Origin: Pseudomonas capeferrum
Lineage (GTDB): Bacteria; Pseudomonadota; Gammaproteobacteria; Pseudomonadales; Pseudomonadaceae
Direction of reading: 5' to 3'
Assembly (NCBI RefSeq): GCF_013523055.1
Contig: NZ_JAAMQM010000024.1
Coordinates: 33,990 to 97,989, forward strand
Length of the DNA: 64,000 nt
This document shows, piece by piece, positions 7,637-16,435 of this stretch (position 1 is its first letter; each line of letters starts with the position of its first letter). The position numbers were made by a program, and so were the translations under genes. Under the pieces are notes generated by a model. It was not told the origin of the DNA. It saw only the letters and a program-made list of their open reading frames with translations, and ran no database searches.

Positions 7637-8254
7637 TTACAGAACGTCCAGCAGCTCGACGTCGAACACCAGGACGCTGTGTGGCGGGATGCTGCCGACG
7701 CCCTGGGCACCGTAGGCCAGTTCGCTCGGCACGTACAGGCGCCATTTGCTGCCGGCATTCATCAGTTGCAGGGCTTCGGTCCAGCCAGCGATCACGCCAC
7801 CTACCGGGAATTCGGCAGGCTGGCCACGTTCGTAGGAGCTGTCGAACACGGTGCCGTCCACCAGGGTGCCGTGATAGTGCGTGCGGACTTGGTCTTCACG
7901 GGTCGGCTTGGCGCCTTCACCTGCGGTCAGCACTTCGTACTGAAGGCCCGACGCCAGGGTGACGATGCCTTCGCGCTTGCCGTTCTCGGCCAGGAATTCC
8001 TTGCCGACCGCAGCGGCGGTTTCGGCCTTGGCGGCAGCTTCTGCCTGCATGATGTCACGGATGACCTTGAAGCTGGCCGACAGGTCGGCTTCGCTGACAC
8101 GGCTTTCCTGGCCATTGAAGGCATCGGTCAGACCGCTCAGGATGGCTTCCAGGCTAACGCCCGGTGGCGGGTTGTCACGTAGCTGGCCACCGAGTTGGCG
8201 ACCGATGCCGTAGCTGACGCGGGATTCGTCGGTAGACAGGTTGAGTTCGGACAT
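7637..8254 (-). CDS. fklB: FKBP-type peptidyl-prolyl isomerase (FklB/FKBP22-like)
   Basis: This 205-residue protein has an N-terminal helical dimerisation region (SYGIGRQLGGQL, residues 14-25, then long helices to about 100). The C-terminal FKBP domain follows, with the family words HYHGTLVDGTVFDSSYERG, FPVGGVIAGWTEAL and PSELAYGAQGVG. There is no signal peptide, so it is the cytoplasmic FklB type rather than periplasmic FkpA. It would speed proline isomerisation and act as a folding helper. A hairpin terminator follows it. Confidence 0.93.
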   Translation of the reverse strand: MSELNLSTDESRVSYGIGRQLGGQLRDNPPPGVSLEAILSGLTDAFNGQESRVSEADLSASFKVIRDIMQAEAAAKAETAAAVGKEFLAENGKREGIVTLASGLQYEVLTAGEGAKPTREDQVRTHYHGTLVDGTVFDSSYERGQPAEFPVGGVIAGWTEALQLMNAGSKWRLYVPSELAYGAQGVGSIPPHSVLVFDVELLDVL

Positions 8255-8336
8255 TTGCTTGCTCCGCTGCAGGACGCACGACTACTGCGCCCTTTGTGAA
8301 AAGGGCGAGCAGCCTAGCATATTGCGGTGTAGTGGA

Positions 8337-8825
8337 TCAGTGCTTGGTGATCCTGTCCAGGTAACCCATGGCGAAAGCGGAAACCACGAAGGTCATGTGG
8401 ATGATCACGTACCACATCAGGTATTCGGTCGAGATGTTCTGCGCATCCATGAATACCCGGAGCAGGTGGATGGAGGAGATCGCCACGATCGAGGCCGCGA
8501 CTTTCATCTTCAGCGAAGACGAGTCCATCTTGCCCAGCCAGTTGAGTTTTTCCTTGCTGTCGTCGATATTCAGTTGAGAGACGAAGTTCTCGTAGCCGGA
8601 GAACATCACCATCACCAGCAGACCGCCGACCAACGACATGTCGATCAGCGAAAGGATCACCAGGATCAGGTCGGCTTCGCTTAGCGCGAAGACGTTCGGC
8701 AGAACATGCACGACTTCCTGGAAGAACTTGAGTGCCAGTGCCAGCAGGCCCAGCGAGAGACCGAAATAGATCGGAGCGAGCAGCCAGCGCGAGGCATACA
8801 TCGCGTTTTCGAAGAAACGTTCCAT
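8337..8825 (-). CDS. UPF0114 (YqhA, TIGR00645) membrane protein
   Basis: The 162-residue inner-membrane protein shows about four hydrophobic segments: near residues 10-33, 48-76, 108-125 and 136-155. FENAMYASRWLLAPIYFGL at the N terminus and SLVGGLLVMVMFSGYENFVS are typical of the UPF0114 family. Its function is unknown. It lies between fklB and a small unknown gene, all on the minus strand, an order I recall from P. aeruginosa (PA4572-PA4575). Confidence 0.88.
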   Translation of the reverse strand: MERFFENAMYASRWLLAPIYFGLSLGLLALALKFFQEVVHVLPNVFALSEADLILVILSLIDMSLVGGLLVMVMFSGYENFVSQLNIDDSKEKLNWLGKMDSSSLKMKVAASIVAISSIHLLRVFMDAQNISTEYLMWYVIIHMTFVVSAFAMGYLDRITKH

Positions 8826-8889
8826 GGAGATAAGGACTCATCAGGTGGCTAAACAGCGAGCGCGAGTATAGCCAGCCCCCCGTGACAGC

Positions 8890-8916
8890 AAAAGCCTGCG
8901 GCACGGCGCCGCAGGC
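8890..8916 (-). terminator. Rho-independent terminator
   Basis: On the minus strand the nine-pair stem GCCTGCGGC/GCCGCAGGC with loop GCCGT runs into TTTTGC. It ends the small gene at 8928-9269 before the UPF0114 gene. Confidence 0.8.
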
Positions 8917-8927
8917 AACGGGATGCA

Positions 8928-9269
8928 TCAGGTCTCCGGATGGAACTGGTAATCACCCAGGTTACGCGCGCGTTCACCGTTGATGCGGCGCAACTGTGCT
9001 TGCAGGTGCAAACACCATATCTGAGGATCGTCGGCCACGTTGTACCCGTGCAAGGTAAGGCTGTCGACGATGGCATTGAGGACGGACTCCGCGACGAGCG
9101 GGCCGTGAAAAGGTCCCTGAGCCTTGATGGCCGAAGGTTGCTCTCCCGCCATGCCGGCGGCGAACAACAAGGTCCACATGCCGGTATCGCCGGCCAATGG
9201 ACGAATGCTGCATTCAATGCGGGTCACCAGGTCCAGGCATTGACGAGTGAGGCTGAGGTTGCGCGACAT
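8928..9269 (-). CDS. Conserved Pseudomonas protein of unknown function (PA4575-like)
   Basis: With the start at MSRNLSLTRQ the product is 113 residues; an upstream ATG would add 18 residues of unlikely composition. It has no signal peptide or membrane segment. A Gly/Ala-rich hydrophobic stretch (TGMWTLLFAAGMAGEQ) is followed by PLVAESVLNAIVDSL and WCLHLQAQLRRINGERA. I do not recognise a domain. Position beside the UPF0114 gene and the Lon-like protease matches the place of PA4575 as I recall it. It has its own terminator. Confidence 0.7.
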   Translation of the reverse strand: MSRNLSLTRQCLDLVTRIECSIRPLAGDTGMWTLLFAAGMAGEQPSAIKAQGPFHGPLVAESVLNAIVDSLTLHGYNVADDPQIWCLHLQAQLRRINGERARNLGDYQFHPET

Positions 9270-9379
9270 GGCGACATCCCCTATGTAGTGCCTTGTTCGG
9301 CCTGCCCGGCAAGCCGTTTCCATCCTGAAGCCCGATAAACGTCCTCATTCCAGCATAGATGACAGACGAAAAAGATGGA

Positions 9380-9422
9380 AAACCGGCGCTGAGCGGTAGC
9401 ACTTGGCCGTCACCGCCGGTTT
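9380..9422 (-). terminator. Terminator of the Lon-like protease gene
   Basis: The nine-pair stem AAACCGGCG/CGCCGGTTT encloses a GC-rich 25-base loop and is followed on the minus strand by TTTTCC. It lies directly after the stop of the gene at 9429. Confidence 0.55.
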
Positions 9423-9428
9423 ATTGGC

Positions 9429-11867
9429 TTAAACAGGTTTCGCCTGAGCCACCATGTCTTCCAGTCGTTCCTTTTCCGCCTCCTTGATGTCTTCCTCGCT
9501 GACCATCTCGGCAATGGCGCTGAGACGCTCGACCACGCGGGCGTTGACGCTGCCTTCTGGGAATTCGCCCTTGTCGTCGGGCGCACCGGCATCCTCGCCC
9601 ACCAGCAGACTCAGCGCCTCGTCAGCCTGGCTGACGGCATAGACGTGGAAGCGCCCCGCTTCCACCGCTTGCAGGACACGCTCGTCGAGCATGAGGGTAG
9701 TGACGTTGGCCTTCGGAATGATCACGCCCTGCTCGCCTGTCAGACCCCGCGCTTCGCACAGCCGGAAGAAGCCTTCGATCTTCTCGTTGACCCCGCCCAC
9801 GGCCTGGACTTCGCCAAACTGATTGATCGAGCCGGTGATGGCAAAGCATTGCTTGAGCGGCGTCTTGGACAAGGCCGAGATCAACGTGCACACCTCGCCC
9901 AGTGACGCGCTGTCACCGTCCACGTAACCATAGGACTGCTCCAGGGCGATACTGGCCGAGATCGCCAGGGGGAATTCCTGGGCATAGCGACTGCCAAGGT
10001 AACCGGTGAGGATCATCACGCCTTTTGAGTGAATGGGCTGGCCCAGGTTGACCTCACGCTCGATGTCGACGATGCCGCTGCCGCCCGGGTACACGGTGGC
10101 GGAGATCCGGGCGGGTACGCCAAAGGCCGAATCACCGACTTCGAGCACGGTCAGCCCGTTGCACTTGCCGATGGCCGCGCCGTCGGTATCGATGAGGATG
10201 ATGCCTGCAAGCATGTCATCGAGGATGCGGGCCGAAACCCGACCGGTACGCGTGGCCTTGGCCTTGAGGGCGCGCTCGATATGACCGGCGTCGGTCATCT
10301 CGTCACCCGCCAGTTGACGGATGAAGTCCGCCTCGCTGACCAACTGGAACAGGTCTCCTATACGCGCCGACAGACGTCCCTGGTGCTCGGCCAGGCGGGC
10401 GCTGTAGGTGGCCAAGCGCGCGACGGCGTCGGACGTCAGCGGCGCCATGCCTTCTTCGTTGGTACGCGTGCGCAGCAACTGCGCGAACTGCTCGAGATTT
10501 TCGTCGAGCATCGGCATGTCTTCGTCGAAGTCCACCAGCACCCGGAACATCTCCTGGAAGTCCGGATCATGGTCCTGTAGGGCGTAGTAGAGCTGCCGCG
10601 AGCCGACGATGACCAGCTTGACGTTGAGCGGGATCATCTGTGGGGTCAGGGAGACGGTAGCCACCCTACCCAGCTCGCCGAGCGGCGATTCCATCTTCAG
10701 CTTGCGCGACTGCAGGGCGCGCTTGAGCGCATCCCAGACAAAAGGCTCGCTCAGCATCTTCTCGGCCTCGAGCACCAGGAATCCGCCGTTGCCTCGATGC
10801 AGCGCACCCGGGCGCAGTTGCCGGTAGGAGGTGTAAAGCCCACCCTGGTCGGTGCTGTACTCGATGCGGCCGAACAGATTGTCATAGGTAGGATGCGGCT
10901 CGAACACCACCGGGGCTCCGCCGCTGGCGGGATGGCCGACGACCAGGCTTGGCGCGTACTGCTCCTCCAGCACCTTGCGCGCCACGGCATCGGTCTTGCT
11001 GTCATCGACCAGTTGCTCGACCACGGTGCGCAACAGGTTGAGCTGCATCGATTGCAGGTAGGCGCAGACAGCCGCGTTCTCGGCGTACTTCTCCGACAAC
11101 GGGGCCAGCAGCGGCTCCAGGGCCAGGGTGATGGTCTCTTCGTTGAGCTGACGTAGCTGGTTGCCGGACTCGCGCTTCCACTGGGGAAGGCTGGCGAGTT
11201 CCTCGTTCAGGCGTTCCTCCAGGGCAGCGATGTCATCATGGAAACGTTCGCGGACCTCCTCGGGCAACTGGGCGAATTCGGCTTCGTCCAGGGCCTTGCC
11301 GTCGCTCATCGGAGTGAACGCGACATTCGTGCTGTCGCGGTAGAGGGCTACATCCTTCTCCAGCGAAACGCGCTCGATCACATCCAGGGCGCGGTCGTAG
11401 CGCTGGTTGAAAGCACGATCGATGGCGCTCTTCTTCTGCTGATAGGAAGGGTGCTCGAAGACTGCCGGAAAGGTCGACAACAGGTTGTCGATCAGGCCGT
11501 TCATATCGGCCGTGAACTCCTGAGCGCTACCGGGAGACAGTTCGAGCGCGCGCGGCTCGCGCAGATCGTCGAAGTTGTTGACGTACAGCCAGTCCGACGG
11601 AGTCTGCTGACGCTTGCCCTCGGCCTTGAGGTAGCGTTTGACGAACGAGAAGCGCCCAGTACCGGGCTCGCCCATGACATACACGTTGTAACCGGGACGC
11701 GGCATGGCCACGCCGAATTGCAGGGCCTCGACGGCTCTTTCCTGGCCCAGGACTCCACGGAAGGGTTCCAGATCGTCGGTATTGGCAAACGCAAACTGCT
11801 CAGGGGTAAAACGCCGGGTCAGGGCTTCAGGCGCAAGACGCAAGCGCGCAGCGACAGGATCGGGCAT
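9429..11867 (-). CDS. Lon-like ATP-dependent protease (LonB-type, AAA + S16)
   Basis: This 812-residue protein has an N-terminal AAA-like region, a middle part that includes a helical insertion, and a C-terminal Lon (S16) protease domain. The catalytic dyad is clear: Ser653 in DGDSASLGE and Lys696 in VNEKIEGFF, 43 residues apart as in Lon. The P-loop reads GEPGTGRFS (from Gly66), so the usual Lys and Ser/Thr of GKS/T are replaced. As I recall this is shared by the family (PF13654-type). No substrate-recognition LonA N-domain and no transmembrane segment are seen. It would be a cytoplasmic protease distinct from housekeeping Lon. It stands as a single gene with its own terminator. Confidence 0.88.
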   Translation of the reverse strand: MPDPVAARLRLAPEALTRRFTPEQFAFANTDDLEPFRGVLGQERAVEALQFGVAMPRPGYNVYVMGEPGTGRFSFVKRYLKAEGKRQQTPSDWLYVNNFDDLREPRALELSPGSAQEFTADMNGLIDNLLSTFPAVFEHPSYQQKKSAIDRAFNQRYDRALDVIERVSLEKDVALYRDSTNVAFTPMSDGKALDEAEFAQLPEEVRERFHDDIAALEERLNEELASLPQWKRESGNQLRQLNEETITLALEPLLAPLSEKYAENAAVCAYLQSMQLNLLRTVVEQLVDDSKTDAVARKVLEEQYAPSLVVGHPASGGAPVVFEPHPTYDNLFGRIEYSTDQGGLYTSYRQLRPGALHRGNGGFLVLEAEKMLSEPFVWDALKRALQSRKLKMESPLGELGRVATVSLTPQMIPLNVKLVIVGSRQLYYALQDHDPDFQEMFRVLVDFDEDMPMLDENLEQFAQLLRTRTNEEGMAPLTSDAVARLATYSARLAEHQGRLSARIGDLFQLVSEADFIRQLAGDEMTDAGHIERALKAKATRTGRVSARILDDMLAGIILIDTDGAAIGKCNGLTVLEVGDSAFGVPARISATVYPGGSGIVDIEREVNLGQPIHSKGVMILTGYLGSRYAQEFPLAISASIALEQSYGYVDGDSASLGEVCTLISALSKTPLKQCFAITGSINQFGEVQAVGGVNEKIEGFFRLCEARGLTGEQGVIIPKANVTTLMLDERVLQAVEAGRFHVYAVSQADEALSLLVGEDAGAPDDKGEFPEGSVNARVVERLSAIAEMVSEEDIKEAEKERLEDMVAQAKPV

Positions 11868-12034
11868 TGGGCTTCCTTACTTCGGCGGGCGGATGAAAGC
11901 ATTCTGGCGCCGCCTGCACACGGGTTGCAAGGTTCCAGCAGACTTTATGTCGATTCAACGTCATGAGTAATTTCTGTAATTTTTAGCAATAAGCAACGCA
12001 ACCTTTGGATCGTGCCTAAACTCCAAACTGCGCG

Positions 12035-12076
12035 GGGAAGCGGATCGCCTTCCCGACCTGGCAATGGCACTGCCAG
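12035..12076 (+). other. Two tandem hairpins in the leader of the DUF3015 gene
   Basis: GGGAAG/CTTCCC (12035-12054) and CTGGCA/TGCCAG (12058-12076) form two adjacent small stem-loops with perfect six-pair stems. They lie 40-80 bases ahead of the ATG at 12119. They could be an RNA leader structure or only upstream sequence; there is no T-run after either. Confidence 0.35.
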
Positions 12077-12118
12077 ACCCTGACCTTTGGTAAGTCCAAT
12101 GAAAACGAGAACAAAGCT

Positions 12119-12607
12119 ATGAAACGGATTCTTCTGGGTACGCTGTTCACCGTTGTTTCCCTCAACGCCATGGCGCAAGCGCCCGGCGGGCCGGATTGCG
12201 GCTGGGGCAACATGCTGTTCGAGGGCCAACGCGGCACGCCCGCTCACTTCCTGGCTTCCACCACCAACGGTACTTCCGGCAACGCCACCTTCGGCATGAC
12301 CTCCGGCACCAACGGCTGCTCGACCAATGCGTCGCTCACCTATGGCGGCAAGTCCTGGTTCGCCATGAACGGCATGATGAACGAGCTTTCCGAAGACATG
12401 GCCAAAGGCCAGGGCGAAGCCCTGACCACCTACGCCGTCGTCCTCGGCGTTGCCCCTGAAGATCGCGCGCACTTCGCCGCGGTCACCCACGAGCATTTCC
12501 AGGAAATCTTCAGCAGCGCAGACGCTACCGCCGAAGACGTTCACGGCAACACCCTGGCAGTCCTGAAAACCGACCCACGCCTGGCCAAATACGCCACCGA
12601 GGCTTGA
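12119..12607 (+). CDS. DUF3015 exported protein
   Basis: The 162-residue product has a clear signal peptide (MKRILLGTLFTVVSLNAMAQA, cleavage after AMA/AQA). A glycine/threonine/serine-rich domain follows, with CGWGNMLFEGQ, HFLASTTNGTSGNATFGMTSG and CSTNASLTYGGK, which is characteristic of DUF3015. Two cysteines (in PDCGWG and NGCSTN) could pair in the periplasm. The family is common in Pseudomonas and Shewanella as single genes; function unknown. It starts a rightward unit with the DUF4105 gene, but a terminator hairpin lies between them. Confidence 0.85.
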   Translation: MKRILLGTLFTVVSLNAMAQAPGGPDCGWGNMLFEGQRGTPAHFLASTTNGTSGNATFGMTSGTNGCSTNASLTYGGKSWFAMNGMMNELSEDMAKGQGEALTTYAVVLGVAPEDRAHFAAVTHEHFQEIFSSADATAEDVHGNTLAVLKTDPRLAKYATEA

Positions 12608-12615
12608 GCCCGGCC

Positions 12616-12646
12616 TCCCCGCCCCTGATACCAGGGGCGGGATTTC
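12616..12646 (+). terminator. Rho-independent terminator after the DUF3015 gene
   Basis: The ten-pair stem CCCGCCCCTG/CAGGGGCGGG with loop ATAC is followed by ATTTCG. It lies 10 bases past the stop at 12607. The T-run is short, so the next gene may receive some read-through. Confidence 0.65.
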
Positions 12647-12684
12647 GCTATCCTTTCGGCATCATCCAGACTTAGTTGCCCGAC

Positions 12685-14538
12685 ATGCTCAAACGCCTTG
12701 CCTATCTGGCGCTCTGCGCCTGCGCTCCGCTGCACGCTGCTTCCCTGCCGGATGAAACTCGACTCGAGCAACTGGCCAACACCCCCTACTGGATCGCGCT
12801 GGGTCACTACGAAACCGGCAAGCTTGGCGGTTGGCGCAGTTATGTGGACGACCAGCGCTTTTTCCTGGCAGAAGACGGCGCACACCACCCTGCTCGCGAA
12901 CTGCGAGCCACGGTAGAGGCGCTGTATGCACCTGCCAGTCTGGGCGACAAGCATGCCCAATGCGTCTTCCCGGCACGGAATCGTTGGTTGCGCGATCAAC
13001 TGCAACTGACCGACCTGCCTCAGCCGGACTGCCAGCAATACACCCAGTGGTACAAGGACGTCTCGCCCCATAGCGCCGTACTGGTGTTTCCTGCCGCCTA
13101 CCTGAACAGCCCCTCCTCGATGTTCGGCCACACCTTGTTGCGCATCGACCAGATCGACGCCCAGCGCAACAACACCGCGCTGCTGAGCTATGCGATCAAC
13201 TTCGGGGCCTATATCGAAGGCAGTGACAACAGCATCCTCTATGCCTGGAAAGGCCTGATGGGTGGTTATCCCGGTCTGTTCGCGCTGGTGCCCTACCAGG
13301 AAAAGCTGGCCGAATATCGCAGCCTGGAGAACCGCGACCTGTGGGAGTACGAGCTGAACCTCACACCCCAGGAGACCGGACGCATGGTCGAGCACGTCTG
13401 GGAGCTCAAGCAGATCCAGTTCGACTATTTCTTCTTCGACGAAAACTGCTCGTACCGCCTGCTCGAACTGCTTCAGGTCGCCCGTCCGGGCCTGGACCTG
13501 ACGTCACAGTTTCCGTTGACCGCGATCCCCACCGACACGGTGAAGGCGGTCAAGCAATCGGGGCTGGTCGCCAACACCCATTACCGACCGTCACGCGAGC
13601 GCGAGCTGCTGGCCCGTGCAGAGCCGCTGGACAAGGCCGAACAGCAGCAGGTGTTGGCGGTCAGTGCCGATATCGACCGCTTGCAAAGCCCCGACTTTAT
13701 GTCACTGCCCCGCGACCGTCAGGCCTTGGTACAGGACGCCGCCTACCGCCTGGAGCGCTATCGCGCAACCGGTCGTGAACGAGATCCGCAACAGGCGCAG
13801 CGCAGCTTCGAGCTGCTGCGGGCGATCAACCGCAATCCTCCGCCACCGTTGGAGATCGAACGCCCTGGCCTGCCCGAAGACGGCCACCAGTCGCGCACCT
13901 GGCAATTGGGCGTGGGTTCGCGCGATGACCGCGCCTTCGCCGAGTACGGCTTGCGCATGGCGTATCACGACCTCAATGACAACGCCTACGGCTTCCCCCT
14001 CGGCGCACAGATCGAGATCCTTCAGCTCAAGCTGCGCCAGTATGAGGGCAATGACTGGCAAGTGCAGCGGCTGGACCTGGCCACGATTCGTTCACTGACA
14101 CCGCGCAACGCCCTGTTGCAACCTTGGTCCTGGCAGGTCGCCGGCGGCCTGGAACGGGTGCCGGGCAAGCATGGCGACGAAGTCCTGGTCAGTCATGTCA
14201 ACGGCGGGGCCGGCGGGACCTGGGAGCTTGCCGACGGCCTGCTCGGTTTTGCATTGGGCACCGTGCGGGTCGAGCATCACAATGACTTCGCGCAGTTCAT
14301 CGCCCCTGCAGCCGGTTTCAATGGCGGCCTGCTGTGGCGCAACGGCCTGGGCAATCTGAGCCTGGAAGCCAAGGGCGATTACTTCACCAATGGCGAAGTG
14401 CGCCGCAGCCTGAGCCTCAATCAGCAGTGGGAGATCAATCGCGACCTTGGCCTGCGACTGAGCGCCAAGCGTGAGTTCAGCCAACTGGCCTCGGCGCAGA
14501 ACGAGGTGATGCTGGAGCTCAAGTGGTACCACTACTGA
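12685..14538 (+). CDS. DUF4105 domain outer-membrane/periplasmic protein
   Basis: The 617-residue product starts MLKRLAYLALCACAPLHA, a signal peptide with likely cleavage after LHA. The central region has the DUF4105 words LVFPAAYLNSPSSMFGHT, SYAINFGAY and FDYFFFDENCSYRLLELL. The C-terminal 200 residues alternate polar and hydrophobic residues and end in KWYHY, an aromatic C terminus. That suggests a beta-barrel in the outer membrane; this is inference from composition. DUF4105 has a Cys/His pattern like papain/NlpC-type hydrolases (FGH and ENCSY), so a hydrolase activity is possible but unproven. An in-frame TTG nine bases upstream is an alternative start. Confidence 0.8.
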   Translation: MLKRLAYLALCACAPLHAASLPDETRLEQLANTPYWIALGHYETGKLGGWRSYVDDQRFFLAEDGAHHPARELRATVEALYAPASLGDKHAQCVFPARNRWLRDQLQLTDLPQPDCQQYTQWYKDVSPHSAVLVFPAAYLNSPSSMFGHTLLRIDQIDAQRNNTALLSYAINFGAYIEGSDNSILYAWKGLMGGYPGLFALVPYQEKLAEYRSLENRDLWEYELNLTPQETGRMVEHVWELKQIQFDYFFFDENCSYRLLELLQVARPGLDLTSQFPLTAIPTDTVKAVKQSGLVANTHYRPSRERELLARAEPLDKAEQQQVLAVSADIDRLQSPDFMSLPRDRQALVQDAAYRLERYRATGRERDPQQAQRSFELLRAINRNPPPPLEIERPGLPEDGHQSRTWQLGVGSRDDRAFAEYGLRMAYHDLNDNAYGFPLGAQIEILQLKLRQYEGNDWQVQRLDLATIRSLTPRNALLQPWSWQVAGGLERVPGKHGDEVLVSHVNGGAGGTWELADGLLGFALGTVRVEHHNDFAQFIAPAAGFNGGLLWRNGLGNLSLEAKGDYFTNGEVRRSLSLNQQWEINRDLGLRLSAKREFSQLASAQNEVMLELKWYHY

Positions 14539-14600
14539 TATTGAACCTGTCGTCATGATCCGCGTCCTGATAGAGAGAGCATCGAGAGGATCCGACAGCC

Positions 14601-15110
14601 ATGAGCCGAGCATTCGTTAACGAAGACCAGGCCGCGGCACAGGCCAGCCAACCGGTCGAGCGCAGGGTCAGTGACCAGCCCAACTACGTCACGGCCCTTG
14701 GCCTGACCCAGTTGCAACAGCGCGTGGCGACCCTGAACGCCCTGCGCAGCGAGCTGCTGGCTCAAGGCGAGCGCGCCGACAAGCAGCGCCTGGCGGACAG
14801 CGAGCGCGACCTGCGTTATTTCACCGCGCGCTTGCAGAGCGCGCAGGTCGTGCCCCCCGCGACCTCGCGAGACAAGGTGCAGATCGGTAGCTGGGTGAGT
14901 TTTGTCGATGAACAGGACCACGAGCAGCAGGTGCAGCTGGTCGGCGAGGACCAGGCCGATGCTGCGCAGGGCCTGGTCAACTGGGGCTCACCGCTGGGGC
15001 GAGCCCTGCTCGGTGCAGGGCTGGGCGATGAAGTGTTGTGGCGACGACCCGCGGGTGATCGGACGATCGAGATCGTCGCCATCAATGCGCAGGATCAGAC
15101 CACGCCCTGA
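14601..15110 (+). CDS. GreA/GreB-family protein with atypical coiled-coil tip
   Basis: The 169-residue protein has an N-terminal helical hairpin (about residues 33-83, GLTQLQQRV to YFTARLQSA) and a C-terminal FKBP-like Gre domain. The latter includes IGSWVSFVDE, LVNWGSPLGRALLG and GDEVLWRRPAG. Gre factors enter the RNA polymerase secondary channel and trigger transcript cleavage with acidic residues at the coiled-coil tip (GDRSENAEY in GreA/GreB). Here the equivalent loop reads GERADKQRL, so the Ser-Glu-Asn segment is lost although Glu57 and Asp60 remain. It may be a channel-binding regulator rather than a cleavage factor. It converges on gdhA with a 16-bp overlap. Confidence 0.8.
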   Translation: MSRAFVNEDQAAAQASQPVERRVSDQPNYVTALGLTQLQQRVATLNALRSELLAQGERADKQRLADSERDLRYFTARLQSAQVVPPATSRDKVQIGSWVSFVDEQDHEQQVQLVGEDQADAAQGLVNWGSPLGRALLGAGLGDEVLWRRPAGDRTIEIVAINAQDQTTP

Positions 15111-16435
15111 GCCAGCATGGCGTCGGCCACCTTGACGAAGCCGGCGATATTGGCGCCTTTCACATAGTTGACGCTGCCGTCGGCTTCTTCTCCGTAGTGC
15201 ACGCAGGCATGGTGGATCGACTGCATGATGTGGTGCAGCTTGCTGTCCACTTCGCCCGCGGTCCATAGCAGGCGCATGGCGTTCTGCGACATCTCCAGGC
15301 CACTGACCGCGACACCGCCCGCGTTGGATGCCTTGCCTGGCGCGAACAGCGTGCCGGCTTCGAGGAAGACATCCACTGCCTCGAGATTGGTCGGCATGTT
15401 CGCCCCTTCAGCTACGCAGATGCAGCCGTTGCGCAGCAAGGTACGCGCGTCTTCGGCGTCCAGTTCGTTCTGGGTGGCGCATGGCAAGGCGATGTCGCAT
15501 TGCAGGCTCCATGGCGTCTGACCCTTGCGGAACTCCAGACCGAACTGCTCGGCAAGTTCGCTGATGCGACCGCGCTTGACGTTCTTGAGCTCCATCAGCG
15601 CATCCCATTGGGCATCGTTCAGGCCTGCCTCGCAGTACAGCGTACCCTCGGAGTCCGACAGTGAAATCACCTTGCCGCCCAGGTCCATGACCTTGCGAGC
15701 GGCATATTGGGCAACGTTGCCGGAGCCCGAGATCGCGACGCGACGGCCATCGATACGCTTGCCCTGGCGCTTGAGCATTTCTTCGGCGAAGTAGACGCAG
15801 CCGTAGCCGGTCGCCTCGGGACGGATCAGGCTGCCCCCGTAGGTCATGCCCTTGCCGGTCAGTACCGAGGTGAACTGGTTGGCCAGGCGCTTGTACTGCC
15901 CGAACATGAAACCGATCTCGCGCGCGCCGACACCGATATCGCCGGCCGGTACATCGAGGTCGGCACCGATATGACGGTACAGCTCGCTCATGAAGGCCTG
16001 GCAGAAACGCATGACCTCGGCGTCGCTCTTGCCCTTGGGGTCGAAATCCGAACCGCCCTTGCCCCCGCCCATCGGCAGCGAGGTCAGGGAGTTCTTGAAC
16101 ACCTGCTCGAACGCCAGGAACTTCAGCACGCCGAGGTTGACCGAGCGATGGAAGCGCAAGCCACCCTTGTACGGGCCGATGGCACTGCTCATCTGGATGC
16201 GGTAGCCGCGGTTGACCTGGACCTTGCCTTGATCATCGACCCACGATACGCGGAACAGGATCGCGCGCTCCGGTTCGACCATGCGATCGAGAATGCCGGC
16301 TTGCAGGTAGTGAGGATTGGCCTCGAGGAAGGGCCAGAGACTGCGCAACACTTCTTCCACCGCCTGGTGGAATTCGGGCTGGGCGGGGTCGCGTTGCTTG
16401 AGGCGAGCAAGGAAATCGTCGACGGATTCGAGCAT
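15095..16435 (-). CDS. gdhA: NADP-specific glutamate dehydrogenase
   Basis: GdhA aminates 2-oxoglutarate with ammonium and NADPH to give glutamate, the low-affinity ammonium assimilation route. The 446-residue hexameric-type enzyme has the catalytic-lysine motif PMGGGKGGSDFDP, the Rossmann segment VAISGSGNVAQYAA, and GPYKGGLRFH. The ATG giving MLESVDDFLARL is chosen for the family length; a TTG five codons upstream is in frame. No good Shine-Dalgarno sequence is visible for either. Its 3' end overlaps the convergent Gre-like gene by 16 bp. Confidence 0.95.
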   Translation of the reverse strand: MLESVDDFLARLKQRDPAQPEFHQAVEEVLRSLWPFLEANPHYLQAGILDRMVEPERAILFRVSWVDDQGKVQVNRGYRIQMSSAIGPYKGGLRFHRSVNLGVLKFLAFEQVFKNSLTSLPMGGGKGGSDFDPKGKSDAEVMRFCQAFMSELYRHIGADLDVPAGDIGVGAREIGFMFGQYKRLANQFTSVLTGKGMTYGGSLIRPEATGYGCVYFAEEMLKRQGKRIDGRRVAISGSGNVAQYAARKVMDLGGKVISLSDSEGTLYCEAGLNDAQWDALMELKNVKRGRISELAEQFGLEFRKGQTPWSLQCDIALPCATQNELDAEDARTLLRNGCICVAEGANMPTNLEAVDVFLEAGTLFAPGKASNAGGVAVSGLEMSQNAMRLLWTAGEVDSKLHHIMQSIHHACVHYGEEADGSVNYVKGANIAGFVKVADAMLAQGVV

